This document shows positions 57,671 to 64,000 of a stretch of DNA of 64,000 bases, piece by piece (position 1 is the first letter of the stretch; every line of letters begins with the position of its first letter). Below the pieces are notes generated by a model. That model saw nothing but the letters and a program-made list of their open reading frames with translations, had not been told where the DNA came from and ran no database searches. Source of the DNA: Kroppenstedtia sanguinis (GTDB lineage Bacteria > Bacillota > Bacilli > Thermoactinomycetales > DSM-45169). Made by a program: the position numbers and the translations under genes. The DNA lies in assembly GCF_050433445.1 (NCBI RefSeq), contig NZ_JBNPXF010000001.1, positions 297,362 through 361,361 on the forward strand, given 5' to 3'.

Positions 57671-59503
57671 ATGAGGGGACGAATTCCCGATGAGGTCATC
57701 GACCAAATCCGGGATCACTTCGATATTGTCGATGTGGTGGGGCAGACGGTCCAATTGAAGAAAAGTGGGCGAAACTTTTTTGGTTTATGTCCGTTTCATT
57801 CTGAGAGAACCCCCTCCTTCTCCGTTTCCCCTGATAAACAAATTTACTATTGTTTTGGTTGCGGAGCCGGTGGAGACGTGATCCGTTTTTTGATGGAGAC
57901 AGAGCAGCTGACCTTTGTGGAGGCGATCACTCAGCTGGCGGATCAGGCAGGGATCCAAATTCCCCGGAGTCAGAGGGAGAACAGTCAGGACCCAGAAGAG
58001 GAGAAGCGGCAACAACTTCGAAAGGTGACGGAATTGACCGCTCGTCTGTATCATCATTTGTTGCTGGAGAGTGATCAAGGAGCACAGGCACGAGAGTACC
58101 TACTGAAACGAGGTATCACTCGGGAGACGATGGAAGAGTTTCAATTGGGATTCTCCCCGGATTCTTATCATTTTCTCCACTCTTTTCTCAAGCGGCGGGG
58201 GGTGGATGAAAAGACGGCAGTGGAAGCGGGATTATTGGTGGAAAGAGACCCTTCCCGAGGACCTTCTGGATGTTTTGACCGCTTTCGGGGGCGAATCATG
58301 TTTCCCATTCACGATACCCAGGGGCGGGTGATCGCCTTTGGGGGGCGGGTATTGGGGAAAAGCCAGCCTAAGTACCTGAACAGCCCTGAAACCACACTGT
58401 TTTACAAAGGGAAATTTCTTTACAATCTTCACCGCGCGCGAAAAGCAGTCCGGAAGGCGGAGACAGCGATCCTTTTTGAAGGATATATGGATGTGATCTC
58501 CGCTTGGCAGGCCGGGGTGTTTAACAGTGTGGCCACTTTGGGAACAGCTTTGACCGAGTCCCAAGCCCGGGTGATCCGTCGCAATGTCGGCACCGCCCTC
58601 ATCTGTTACGATTCCGATCGAGCCGGACAAAACGCGGCAGACCGGGCTGCGGAGGTGTTGAAGGAGCAAGGGTGTGTGGTCAAGGTGGCCCAGATGCCCC
58701 CAGGAATGGATCCTGACGATTATGTACGTTCCCGCGGGGCCGCTTCTTTTTCCGAGGATGTGATTGCACAGGCCCTTCCTTATGTCGCCTTTAAGCTGGA
58801 GGCGCTGAAAGCGGGGTTCAATCTGCAGGATGAGGAAGAAAAGATGAGCTATCTCACCCGAGCGGTGGAGGTGATCGCAGAATTGCCCCGCGCGATCGAA
58901 CAGGATCACTATCTGCGACGGCTGGCAGAAGAGTTTCACCTCTCTTTGAATGCTCTCAAACAGGAACTTCGATTGAGTATATCGAAGAAGAGAGGCAGTA
59001 ACGGGGATAAAGGAACGGGGAAGTGGAATAATGGATATCACCCAGGCAAACACATGGTCGGTCATCAACGGCGCCCGCTGGCCCATGAATTGGCGGAACA
59101 ACGCCTGCTGGTAGCGATGATGCAGGATCGGAGTGTGGCGGATCGGGTGCTGAAGACGGTGGGGGCCGATTTCAACATCGAGATTCACGCCGCCATTGCT
59201 GCTTATCTTTACTCTTATTACTCCGAAGGGCATCCTGCGGATCCTGGAGGGTTTCTCCGTTACCTGAAAGACGATCGACTGTTGCGGGAAGCCAGCGGGC
59301 TGGTGATCCTGGATACACCGGAGGTGACGGAAGAGGAGATCTCCGATTATATCCGACATATATGCAATTATCCCCTTCATAAAGAAATTGAACGAAAAAA
59401 AGAGCAGGTCAAGCAGGCAGAACGAGCTGGTGACATTGCGGAAGCCGCCCGTCTTGGGGTTGAACTGATTCGTTTAAGGGAAAAGGTTCATAAACAGGCT
59501 TGA
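57671..59503 (+). CDS. dnaG: DNA primase
   Basis: Makes RNA primers for chromosomal replication with the DnaB helicase. The 610 residues include the N-terminal zinc domain CPFHSERTPSF ... YYCFGCGAGG (CHC2), the TOPRIM core with AILFEGYMDVISAWQAG and CYDSDRAGQNAADRA, and a C-terminal helicase-binding region. ATG 57671 is preceded by GAAGGAGGTGATTTC; an in-frame ATG 13 codons earlier has no such site. sigA follows after 33 bases in the classical macromolecular-synthesis operon. Confidence 0.98.
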   Translation: MRGRIPDEVIDQIRDHFDIVDVVGQTVQLKKSGRNFFGLCPFHSERTPSFSVSPDKQIYYCFGCGAGGDVIRFLMETEQLTFVEAITQLADQAGIQIPRSQRENSQDPEEEKRQQLRKVTELTARLYHHLLLESDQGAQAREYLLKRGITRETMEEFQLGFSPDSYHFLHSFLKRRGVDEKTAVEAGLLVERDPSRGPSGCFDRFRGRIMFPIHDTQGRVIAFGGRVLGKSQPKYLNSPETTLFYKGKFLYNLHRARKAVRKAETAILFEGYMDVISAWQAGVFNSVATLGTALTESQARVIRRNVGTALICYDSDRAGQNAADRAAEVLKEQGCVVKVAQMPPGMDPDDYVRSRGAASFSEDVIAQALPYVAFKLEALKAGFNLQDEEEKMSYLTRAVEVIAELPRAIEQDHYLRRLAEEFHLSLNALKQELRLSISKKRGSNGDKGTGKWNNGYHPGKHMVGHQRRPLAHELAEQRLLVAMMQDRSVADRVLKTVGADFNIEIHAAIAAYLYSYYSEGHPADPGGFLRYLKDDRLLREASGLVILDTPEVTEEEISDYIRHICNYPLHKEIERKKEQVKQAERAGDIAEAARLGVELIRLREKVHKQA

Positions 59504-59536
59504 AGCAGTGGGATCAGGGAAGGAGGGAACCGCAAG

Positions 59537-60655
59537 TTGGCAAATGAGCAAAATGTGGATGTGGAACACGAGCTTACCCTGGAACAAGTGAAGGATCAAC
59601 TGACGGATCTGGGGAAAAAGCGTGGGGTTCTGACATATAAAGAGATCACTGATAAGATGTCCGCCTTTGATCAGGAACCACAACAGGTGGATGAGTTTTT
59701 TGAAGCTCTGCATGAACAGGGAATCGAGGTTCTCAACGAGGACGATGAACCGATGGAATTCTCCGAGGAAGAGGATAAGGAGAATGACGAACTGTTGGAG
59801 GATGACCTGAGCGTTCCTCCCGGTGTCAAGATCAACGATCCTGTCCGGATGTACTTGAAAGAGATCGGCCGGGTTCCTCTGCTGTCTGCCGAAGAAGAAG
59901 TGGAGCTGGCCAAGCGGATCGAAGAGGGTGACGAAGAAGCCAAACGGCGTCTGGCGGAGGCCAATCTCCGACTGGTGGTCAGCATTGCCAAGCGGTATGT
60001 AGGCCGAGGGATGCTGTTCCTCGATCTGATCCAAGAAGGGAATATGGGTCTGATCAAGGCAGTGGAGAAATTCGACTTCCGTAAAGGATTTAAGTTTAGC
60101 ACTTACGCCACTTGGTGGATCCGGCAGGCCATCACCAGAGCGATTGCAGATCAAGCCCGGACGATCCGGATTCCGGTGCACATGGTGGAAACGATCAACA
60201 AACTGATCCGGGTTTCGCGTCAGCTGTTGCAAGAGCTGGGCCGGGAACCTTTGCCGGAGGAGATTGCCGAGGAGATGGATCTCAGTCCGGAAAAGGTACG
60301 GGAGATCATGAAGATCGCCCAAGAGCCGGTCTCTCTGGAAACCCCGATCGGTGAAGAGGACGATTCCCATCTCGGCGATTTCATCCCTGATGATGATGTC
60401 CAGGCACCGGCGGATGCCGCCGCATACGAGTTGTTAAAGGAACAGTTGAAGGATGTGCTGGACACATTGTCTGACCGGGAAGAAAATGTGTTGCGCCTCC
60501 GGTTTGGATTGGATGACGGTCGCACCCGGACCTTAGAGGAAGTGGGAAAAGTGTTTGGCGTCACCCGGGAGCGGATTCGTCAGATCGAAGCCAAGGCACT
60601 TCGTAAATTGCGCCATCCCAGCCGTAGTAAGCGATTGAAAGATTTTCTTGAATAA
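59537..60655 (+). CDS. sigA: RNA polymerase primary sigma factor SigA
   Basis: The housekeeping sigma factor recognising TTGACA/TATAAT promoters. The 372 residues have an acidic region 1.1, region 2 (NLRLVVSIAKRYVGRGMLFL, then KGFKFSTYATWWIRQAITRA in 2.3-2.4), region 3, and region 4.2 with GVTRERIRQIEAKALRKLR followed by RSKRLKDFLE. It starts with TTG, 10 bases after AGGAGG. Sigma-A-type promoters annotated across this window are consistent with it. Confidence 0.99.
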   Translation: MANEQNVDVEHELTLEQVKDQLTDLGKKRGVLTYKEITDKMSAFDQEPQQVDEFFEALHEQGIEVLNEDDEPMEFSEEEDKENDELLEDDLSVPPGVKINDPVRMYLKEIGRVPLLSAEEEVELAKRIEEGDEEAKRRLAEANLRLVVSIAKRYVGRGMLFLDLIQEGNMGLIKAVEKFDFRKGFKFSTYATWWIRQAITRAIADQARTIRIPVHMVETINKLIRVSRQLLQELGREPLPEEIAEEMDLSPEKVREIMKIAQEPVSLETPIGEEDDSHLGDFIPDDDVQAPADAAAYELLKEQLKDVLDTLSDREENVLRLRFGLDDGRTRTLEEVGKVFGVTRERIRQIEAKALRKLRHPSRSKRLKDFLE

Positions 60656-60674
60656 GATGTGTACAATCTTCTGG

Positions 60675-60709
60675 AAAAGCACTCCGATGATGGGTGCTTT
60701 TATTTTTTT
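60675..60709 (+). terminator. Terminator after sigA
   Basis: 8-bp stem AAAAGCAC/GTGCTTTT with an 11-base loop, then ATTTTTTT. Confidence 0.88.
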
Positions 60710-60805
60710 GCTGGCGTTGTGGTTCAATTTTATCCCTTTTCCGAACCCGATGCAAATCTTGTATGAAGGAGAGAATCAGTCGAAACAAGTACATTCTAAA
60801 AATTC

Positions 60806-60835
60806 TTGAAGGAAAATCCCACTCAAACTTATAAT
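60806..60835 (+). promoter_or_regulatory. Sigma-A promoter of the acyl-CoA dehydrogenase gene
   Basis: TTGAAG, 18-base spacer, TATAAT. Confidence 0.7.
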
Positions 60836-60841
60836 AAAGAA

Positions 60842-60855
60842 TGAAAGCGCTCTCA
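60842..60855 (+). promoter_or_regulatory. CcpA cre-like site
   Basis: TGAAAGCGCTCTCA matches the cre consensus TGWNANCGNTNWCA at every position and covers the expected transcription start, a repressing position. Confidence 0.6.
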
Positions 60856-60879
60856 TCAAGAGGAACAGGAGTGGAGAAA

Positions 60880-62022
60880 ATGAATTTTGATTTGTCAGAA
60901 GAACAAAAGATGGTCCGCAAGTTGATGCGCGATTTTGCCGAAGGGGAAGTGGCACCGGGGGCTGATGAACGAGACCGAACCCAAACCTTTCCCGTAGAGA
61001 TATTTCGGAAGATGGCGGAGTTGAATCTGATGGGTCTCCCCTTTCCAGAAAAATATGGGGGCGGTGGAGCTGACTCGATCAGTTTTTCCATTGTAGTGGA
61101 GGAGTTGTCCCGGGTTTGCGCCTCCACAGGAATCACTTACTCTGCCCATATCTCATTGGGGTGTGCTCCTTTATACCTCTTTGGAAACGAGGAGCAGAAG
61201 CAGAAGTACCTCGTTCCCTTGTGCAAGGGAGAGAGCCTAGGCGCCTTCGGTCTGACGGAACCTAACGCCGGTTCCGATGCAGGTGGTACCCGAACTACAG
61301 CGATTCGCGAAGGAGACGACTGGGTGATCAACGGTTCCAAATGTTTCATCACCAATGCCAGCTTTGCCAAACATCTGGCTCTGACGGCGGTAACGGGGAG
61401 AAAAGAGGATGGGTCCCCGGAGATCAGTGCCGTGATTGTTCCCACCGATGTAAAGGGTTTCCGTGTGTTGGATTCCTATGTGAAAATGGGACTTCACAGT
61501 TCCAACACTACTGAGCTGGTTATGGAAAATGTGCGGGTTCCCTATGAAAACACTTTGGGTCGGATAGGAGAAGGATTCAAACAGTTTTTGATCACACTGG
61601 ACGGAGGTCGGATCGGAATTGGAGCGATGGCGGTGGGAATCGCTCAGGGGGCTTATGAGGCTGCACTTCAATATGCAAAGGAACGGCAGCAATTCGGCCG
61701 CCCCATCTCCAAGTTTCAGGTGATTCAGCATAAGCTGGCGGATATGGCGATGAATATCGAGTTGGCACGAAACATGGTTTACAAGGCAGCCTGGCTGAAG
61801 GATCAAGGGCGCAAATTTTCGAAAGAGGCGGCCATGGCTAAACTTTTTGCCTCGGAGATCGCCATGGGGATCTGCAATCAAGCAGTGCAGATTCACGGCG
61901 GTTACGGTTATATGCACGAATACCAGGTGGAACGGTTTTTCCGGGACGCCAAGTTAACGGAGATCGGTGAAGGCACTTCTGAAATTCAACGGATGGTGAT
62001 CGCCCGGGAAATCGGTTGTTGA
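60880..62022 (+). CDS. Acyl-CoA dehydrogenase
   Basis: An FAD enzyme that introduces the alpha-beta double bond in acyl-CoA during beta-oxidation or branched-chain acid breakdown. The 380 residues show the family signatures GAFGLTEPNAGSDAGGTRT and QIHGGYGYMHEYQVERFFRD, plus the catalytic Glu region LTEIGEGTSEIQRMVIAR. ATG 60880 (MNFDLSEEQ) has GGAGTGGAG upstream; the ATG at 60841 lies within the cre-like site and gives a non-family extension. It pairs with the acyl-CoA ligase downstream, like B. subtilis yngJ-yngI. Chain-length specificity is unknown. Confidence 0.95.
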   Translation: MNFDLSEEQKMVRKLMRDFAEGEVAPGADERDRTQTFPVEIFRKMAELNLMGLPFPEKYGGGGADSISFSIVVEELSRVCASTGITYSAHISLGCAPLYLFGNEEQKQKYLVPLCKGESLGAFGLTEPNAGSDAGGTRTTAIREGDDWVINGSKCFITNASFAKHLALTAVTGRKEDGSPEISAVIVPTDVKGFRVLDSYVKMGLHSSNTTELVMENVRVPYENTLGRIGEGFKQFLITLDGGRIGIGAMAVGIAQGAYEAALQYAKERQQFGRPISKFQVIQHKLADMAMNIELARNMVYKAAWLKDQGRKFSKEAAMAKLFASEIAMGICNQAVQIHGGYGYMHEYQVERFFRDAKLTEIGEGTSEIQRMVIAREIGC

Positions 62023-62106
62023 AAGGAACCATCTGCATGCTTTGTCCCTCTGTGAGGGGCATTTTCTAAATAATTATCTGAAAAATCGAATCAGGAGGGG
62101 ACGGGG

Positions 62107-63756
62107 ATGGCGGATTTGCTCCATGTCACGATGGGTGATCTGTTAGATGAGGTGGTTTCCAAACAGGGAGATCAGGAAGGAGTGATCTATCCAGAAAAAG
62201 ATCTGAGATGGACTTATCGCCAATTCCGTGAGGAGTGCAATCAGGCAGCCAAAGGCTTGATGCAATTGGGGTTGAAAAAGGGGGACCATCTGGCGATTTG
62301 GGCTACCAACCATCCCGAATGGTTGGTTACTCAGTTTGCCACTGGCAAGATGGGGGCTGTCTTGATTACGGTCAACACCAACTACCGGACCCAGGAATTG
62401 GAGTATTTGCTCTGGCAGTCTGATACGGAGACGTTGATTTTGATGAAGGAATTCAAAGGTGCCGACTATGTGGAGATGCTCTATGAGATTTGTCCGGAAC
62501 TGGCGGATTCCGAACCGGGACAATTGTGTTCAGAGCGACTTCCCAAACTGAAAAATGTGATCTTCCTCGGGGAGGAAAGGAAGCCGGGAATGTTTCTATG
62601 GTCAGATCTCCTCCAGATGGGAGAACGTCTCGCTGATTCGGTGCTGGCGGAGCGGCAAGCCTCTCTGCATCCCGATGACGTGATCAATATGCAATATACC
62701 TCCGGAACCACCGGTTTTCCCAAGGGAGTGATGCTCACTCACCATAATATTATCAACAATGGCCGCAACATTGCCGAGTGTATGAAATTGACTCCAGAGG
62801 ATCGCATGTGTATCCCAGTTCCCTTTTTTCACTGCTTCGGGTGTGTGCTGGGCATTCTCGCTTGTGTCAATGCCGGCTCTACGATGGTGCCGGTGATTCA
62901 GTTTGATCCTCTCACTGTACTCCAGACAGTGGAAGCGGAGAAGTGTACAGCCTTGCACGGGGTGCCGACGATGTTTATTGCCGAGCTGAACCATCCTGAA
63001 TTTTCCCGCTTTGATCTCTCCTCCCTGCGAACGGGAATTATGGCTGGTTCCAACTGTCCGATGGAAGTGATGAAGGGGGTGATGAATGACATGGGAGCCA
63101 GCGAGATCACCATCGCTTACGGCCAGACGGAATCCTCTCCCGTGATCGGTCAGACCCGGACGGATGACACCATGGAACGACGTGTCACCACGATCGGCAA
63201 GAAGCTGCCTCATGTGGAGGTGAAAATTATCGATCCCGCTACCGGGGAAGAAGTGAAGACAGGGGAACCAGGAGAGTTGTGCACCCGAGGCTACCATGTG
63301 ATGAAAGGCTATTATCGAATGCCGGAAGCCACCCGTCAGGTTATCGATGAGGAGGGGTGGCTCCATACCGGCGATCTGGCCACTCAGGATGAAGAAGGGT
63401 ATCTGAGAATCACGGGTCGGCTCAAGGATATGATCATTCGGGGCGGGGAAAACATTTATCCCCGGGAGGTTGAAGAGTTCCTCTACACCCACCCCAAAAT
63501 CCTGGATGTCCAGATCGTCGGGGTACCTGATAAAAAATACGGGGAAGAGGTGATGGCTTTCATCCGTCTCAAGAAAGGGGAATCTCTCACCCTCGACGAA
63601 CTTCGGGAATACTGTGAAGGCCGGATCGCCCATTACAAAATTCCCCGCTACATGAACATAATCGATACCTACCCCATGACGGCCAGCGGTAAAATCCAGA
63701 AGTTCAAGTTGCGGGAACAGGCGGTAGAGGTGCTGGGATTGGGGGTGAAGAGTTGA
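62107..63756 (+). CDS. Acyl-CoA ligase (YngI/FadD-like)
   Basis: An AMP-forming acyl-CoA synthetase of 549 residues. It has the P-loop motif QYTSGTTGFPKGVMLTHHNI, AYGQTESSPVIGQT, the adenylation core GWLHTGDLATQDEEG, the hinge GRLKDMIIRGGENIYPREVE, and the catalytic Lys in TASGKIQKFKLRE. All signature motifs are intact, unlike the altered hinge in the ligase at 7652-9178. AGGAGGGGACGGGG precedes the ATG. The 84-base gap after the acyl-CoA dehydrogenase has only a weak hairpin, so the two are probably one cre-controlled transcript for fatty or branched-chain acid use. Confidence 0.94.
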   Translation: MADLLHVTMGDLLDEVVSKQGDQEGVIYPEKDLRWTYRQFREECNQAAKGLMQLGLKKGDHLAIWATNHPEWLVTQFATGKMGAVLITVNTNYRTQELEYLLWQSDTETLILMKEFKGADYVEMLYEICPELADSEPGQLCSERLPKLKNVIFLGEERKPGMFLWSDLLQMGERLADSVLAERQASLHPDDVINMQYTSGTTGFPKGVMLTHHNIINNGRNIAECMKLTPEDRMCIPVPFFHCFGCVLGILACVNAGSTMVPVIQFDPLTVLQTVEAEKCTALHGVPTMFIAELNHPEFSRFDLSSLRTGIMAGSNCPMEVMKGVMNDMGASEITIAYGQTESSPVIGQTRTDDTMERRVTTIGKKLPHVEVKIIDPATGEEVKTGEPGELCTRGYHVMKGYYRMPEATRQVIDEEGWLHTGDLATQDEEGYLRITGRLKDMIIRGGENIYPREVEEFLYTHPKILDVQIVGVPDKKYGEEVMAFIRLKKGESLTLDELREYCEGRIAHYKIPRYMNIIDTYPMTASGKIQKFKLREQAVEVLGLGVKS

Positions 63757-63772
63757 AGGGGTGGGATTAGCT

Positions 63773-63798
63773 ACGGACTCCGGTGAGAGTCCGTTTTT
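63773..63798 (+). terminator. Terminator after the acyl-CoA ligase
   Basis: 8-bp stem ACGGACTC/GAGTCCGT with a 6-base loop, then five T. Confidence 0.9.
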
Positions 63799-63908
63799 CC
63801 CATTACGAACGGTCAGTAGGATACCCTCTGGGAAGAAGGAAGAGCAGAACTTTGACGCCGAATTGTGAAACCCCATCTCGACCGTCCAAGAACGCAATAC
63901 ATCATAAT

Positions 63909-63937
63909 CAGGCGTGTTGATTAGCCATATTTTGGGT
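63909..63937 (+). repeat. Dispersed IS-end-like sequence, copy 3
   Basis: TCAGGCGTGTTGATTAGCCA followed by TATTTTGGG; very close to copy 1. It probably marks the left end of a mobile element that continues beyond the window. Confidence 0.7.
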
Positions 63938-64000
63938 GGGGAGATCGTGTTCACCCACGCGACCGTTGCCATCCGGCAAGGAAGTGAAAACTGGCCGCTC

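Noticed and set aside
58232..59380. 382-codon minus-strand frame opposite dnaG
   Set aside because: Antisense shadow of a well-recognised primase gene; codon-driven absence of stops only.
62602..63972. 456-codon open frame on the minus strand opposite the acyl-CoA ligase
   Set aside because: The plus strand encodes a ligase with all motifs intact; the antisense frame gives a His/Phe-rich sequence with no family features and no ribosome site.
1..64000. CRISPR arrays, rRNA genes and tRNA genes
   Set aside because: No regularly spaced direct repeats and no recognisable rRNA or tRNA sequence; the tRNA-related signals are T-box leaders.

Overview
The window is a chromosomal segment of an endospore-forming Firmicute of the order Bacillales. 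The gene order is essentially the Bacillus subtilis comEC-to-sigA neighbourhood: comEC, holA, rpsT, gpr, spoIIP, yqxA, lepA, hemW, hrcA, grpE, dnaK, dnaJ, prmA, rsmE, mtaB, yqeW-like, rpsU, yqeY, yqeZ, floA, yqfC, yqfD, phoH, yqfF, ybeY, dgkA, cdd, era, yqzL, recO, glyQ, glyS, ccpN, yqfL, dnaG, sigA. Spore-only genes (gpr, spoIIP, yqfC/yqfD, an alpha/beta SASP) show that it sporulates. The fairly GC-rich coding sequence and the frequent GTG and TTG starts fit a thermophilic Bacillales family such as Thermoactinomycetaceae; that family assignment is inference.

Layout. 1-5.3 kb: class A penicillin-binding protein, DNA-uptake channel ComEC, a YbjQ-family protein. 5.6-11.5 kb: holA, a DUF523 protein, an acyl-CoA ligase, ccdC, T-box-controlled trpS, rpsT. 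11.6-17.3 kb: sporulation genes gpr, spoIIP and yqxA, then a GNAT gene and lepA. 17.3-28.3 kb: hemW, then a CIRCE/HrcA-controlled heat-shock operon, then three RNA or protein modification enzymes. The unusual member of that operon is an archaeal-type (group II-like, 'group III') chaperonin between hrcA and grpE. 28.4-36.9 kb: small enzymes, a Na/Pi cotransporter with a sequestered ribosome-binding site, rpsU with a long leader, yqeY and the NfeD/flotillin pair.

About 37.2-40.5 kb is an accessory island. It holds a MITE-like palindromic element, a decayed IS4-family transposase, the 3' end (domains V and VI) of a group II intron without its reverse transcriptase, and an AT-richer short-chain dehydrogenase. 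Copies of a short IS-end-like sequence recur inside the island and again at the right edge of the window.

40.6-60.7 kb returns to the conserved core: SASP, yqfC/D, phoH, the c-di-AMP phosphodiesterase-like yqfF, ybeY, an extended DgkA, DUF502, cdd, era, yqzL, recO and T-box-controlled glyQS. It continues with a carbon-control cluster (ccpN, yqfL, ppdK), where both regulators appear to start at ATT codons, and ends with dnaG-sigA. 60.8-63.8 kb carries an acyl-CoA dehydrogenase/ligase pair behind a sigma-A promoter with a perfect cre-like site.

The most notable items are the archaeal-type chaperonin inside the HrcA regulon, the two ATT starts with a CcpN-like box in the ccpN leader, the group II intron relic, and several undescribed repeats and leader structures. 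No rRNA, tRNA or CRISPR array was seen.
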